Shown: positions 62,668-64,000 of the stretch, piece after piece
How positions within the stretch are numbered: position 1 is the stretch's first letter
How the letters are laid out: each line of letters starts with the position of its first letter
Source: Chitinimonas prasina
Lineage (GTDB): Bacteria > Pseudomonadota > Gammaproteobacteria > Burkholderiales > Chitinimonadaceae
Direction of reading: 5' to 3'
Assembly (NCBI RefSeq): GCF_030160395.1
Contig: NZ_BSOG01000005.1
Coordinates: 221,060-285,059 of the forward strand
Length of the DNA stretch: 64,000 nt
The notes under the pieces: generated by a model
The model's input: only the letters and a program-made list of their open reading frames with translations
Database searches by the model: none
Told to the model about the DNA's origin: nothing
Translations under genes and position numbers: made by a program

Positions 62668-64000
62668 ATGTACTCCACGCTGCTACGCCCTGCCATCAAA
62701 CTTTCACGAGCGCTCAGTTATCGGCGCAAATTCCTGCTGATCTTTCTGGTTTCGGTGCTGCCCGGCTTGTTCCTTCTGATCAGTGCCGCCATAGACAGTT
62801 ATGCCGACATACAGCGCGACCAGGCTGAGCTGGCAGGCGCCGAATATGTCAAGACGCTCACACCCCTAGCTAACGCCATAGCGAGCCACCGTGGTGCAAC
62901 CACAACCTATCTGAATGGCGACAACTCGCTAGAAAGCGTAGCGCGTGATTCTGCGGTAGAGGCAGACGCCGTGCTAGCCAAGTTGGCCGCGCAGGAAAAA
63001 CTCATGCATGCCGATCAATGGAAGAATAAGGTCAACGCCATCACTAGCAACTGGCAGCAACTCAAGGTGGATTGGCGCAGCAAGAGTGCCTCCGTGAACT
63101 TTGAAGCGCATACCCGCCTGATCGCCCTGATCAACGAGTATCGCCACCATGTCGCAGGTGACACGGGGCTGTTGCTGGACCCACAGGCCGATGCCTACTA
63201 CCTTATTGTGACCATGGTGGACCAGCTACCTCAACTTCGGGAGCGGCTGGCTCAAACCCGAGGCTTGCTTGCTTCCATGGCCGCCAAAGGGGTAGACGGA
63301 AGCACTCTGGGCAAATTGGATACCTTGTTGAATCACGACGTGGTTTCGAACATCGATCGCATCGACAACGATATCGAGCTCATTGAGGACTTCCACCCCG
63401 AGCTGAGCACCAAGGTCAATGCAAGATGGGAACCCACCAGGCAAGTCATTACCGCGTTGCGAGAGGAATTAAGCAAGCAAGTGCTGCAAACCGGCACCTT
63501 GGGTCAGGATGCATCGGGCTACTTCAGGAAGATCAGCAACATGCTGGCTGAGATGGATAGCTTCGAGACCCTGATGTACGAGCAAGTCGTACATGATGGC
63601 TTGTCGAAACGGCTTGCCTATGAGAAAAAGATGTTCGTCGCCCAGATTTCAGTCGCCCTGACCGTGCTGCTGCTGGTTGGCTGGCTGATCGCGGGTTTCG
63701 CCCGCGACCTCACCTTGCGAGCCGAGGCGCTCGAGGCAGACATGGCACGCCTGTCAGATGGTGATTTCACTGCACTGCCAGCGGTCAAGGGCAACGACGA
63801 AATGAGCCATATCGCCCACAGTGCCGGCAAGCTGGCGGCGAAGCTGGGCAGCGCCATGCGCGATATCCAGGCCAGTGCCCGCGAACTGATGGCAGCAGCC
63901 AGCAATGTGGCAAGCATCAGCACCCAGGTAGCCAGCTCCACCAGTGAACAAAGCAATGCTGCAGCGGCCATGGCTGCAGCGGTAGAGGAGCTGACCGTCA
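62668..64000 (+). CDS. Methyl-accepting chemotaxis protein, C-terminus beyond window
   Basis: The reading frame is open from the ATG at 62668 (AAGGA 8 nt upstream) to the window end, 444 codons. TM1 (FLLIFLVSVLPGLFLLISAA), a helical periplasmic domain (about 45-310), TM2 (VALTVLLLVGWLIAGFA), a HAMP domain (LEADMARLSDGDFTALP) and the start of the signalling coiled coil (TQVASSTSEQSNAAAAMAAA, VEELTV) are visible. The hairpin-tip region lies outside. It would couple an external signal to CheA/CheW. Confidence 0.93.
   Translation, partial: MYSTLLRPAIKLSRALSYRRKFLLIFLVSVLPGLFLLISAAIDSYADIQRDQAELAGAEYVKTLTPLANAIASHRGATTTYLNGDNSLESVARDSAVEADAVLAKLAAQEKLMHADQWKNKVNAITSNWQQLKVDWRSKSASVNFEAHTRLIALINEYRHHVAGDTGLLLDPQADAYYLIVTMVDQLPQLRERLAQTRGLLASMAAKGVDGSTLGKLDTLLNHDVVSNIDRIDNDIELIEDFHPELSTKVNARWEPTRQVITALREELSKQVLQTGTLGQDASGYFRKISNMLAEMDSFETLMYEQVVHDGLSKRLAYEKKMFVAQISVALTVLLLVGWLIAGFARDLTLRAEALEADMARLSDGDFTALPAVKGNDEMSHIAHSAGKLAAKLGSAMRDIQASARELMAAASNVASISTQVASSTSEQSNAAAAMAAAVEELTV

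Overview
The window is a high-GC bacterial chromosome segment. Gene density, family content and the chitin-degradation genes (GH18 chitinase, AA10 LPMO, CBM5/12 modules on Thr-Pro linkers) suggest a chitinolytic betaproteobacterium, for example Neisseriales/Chitinibacteraceae or a Chitinimonas-like burkholderialean. That placement is inference from gene content; no rRNA or other phylogenetic marker is present. No phage, transposase, tRNA, rRNA or CRISPR array was seen.

Layout. (1) 1-3.3 kb: a truncated chitin-binding secreted protein, a JmjC/cupin oxygenase and a multidomain GH18 chitinase, all on the minus strand. (2) 3.8-17.3 kb: an orphan polyamine-type binding protein, then a large minus-strand polyamine locus read as ald > spuA/puuD > spuB/puuA > spuC > potF > potG > potH > potI. 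A divergent PuuR-like regulator and an aldehyde dehydrogenase flank it. Putrescine is imported, gamma-glutamylated, transaminated and oxidised; alanine dehydrogenase could recycle the alanine made by a pyruvate-dependent SpuC. Every non-overlapping gene junction in this operon carries an RNA hairpin. (3) 17.5-19.7 kb: MmcQ/YjbR protein, a lipoprotein and two unknown small proteins. (4) 20-27.8 kb: an Anbu (ancestral proteasome-like) cluster with a circularly permuted ATP-grasp, alpha-E protein, transglutaminase-like protein and two interleaved GNATs, followed by a peptide-binding protein. (5) 27.9-29.8 kb: an esterase and a DODA-type dioxygenase.

(6) 30-41.3 kb, minus strand: an unusual six-gene array of an acetolactate-synthase-like ThDP enzyme, two overlapping half-length citrate-synthase-like proteins with non-canonical catalytic positions, a TonB-dependent receptor, an ABC_sub_bind-type periplasmic protein, and a ~1480-residue hybrid kinase with HAMP, HisKA, three receiver-like domains, Hpt, GGDEF and EAL. 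I do not recognise this combination; it is the best candidate here for an undescribed uptake/biosynthesis/sensing system. (7) 41.5-45.1 kb: a thioesterase-like protein, then DUF2141, 2TM, carotenoid-cleavage-type oxygenase and quinone reductase genes. (8) 45.2-48.5 kb: a LytS/LytR-type pair and the LPMO.

(9) 48.8-52.9 kb: a GlrK-QseG-GlrR operon followed by a sigma-54 promoter with two GTC-N10-GACA boxes in front of a BON-domain protein whose 3' region is highly structured. (10) 52.9-64 kb: a dense signalling region. It holds a membrane-tethered family 3 binding protein overlapping a MASE1 kinase, a methyltransferase, an RR-HK-RR-Hpt phosphorelay, an HD-GYP phosphodiesterase, and a chemoreceptor cut by the window end.
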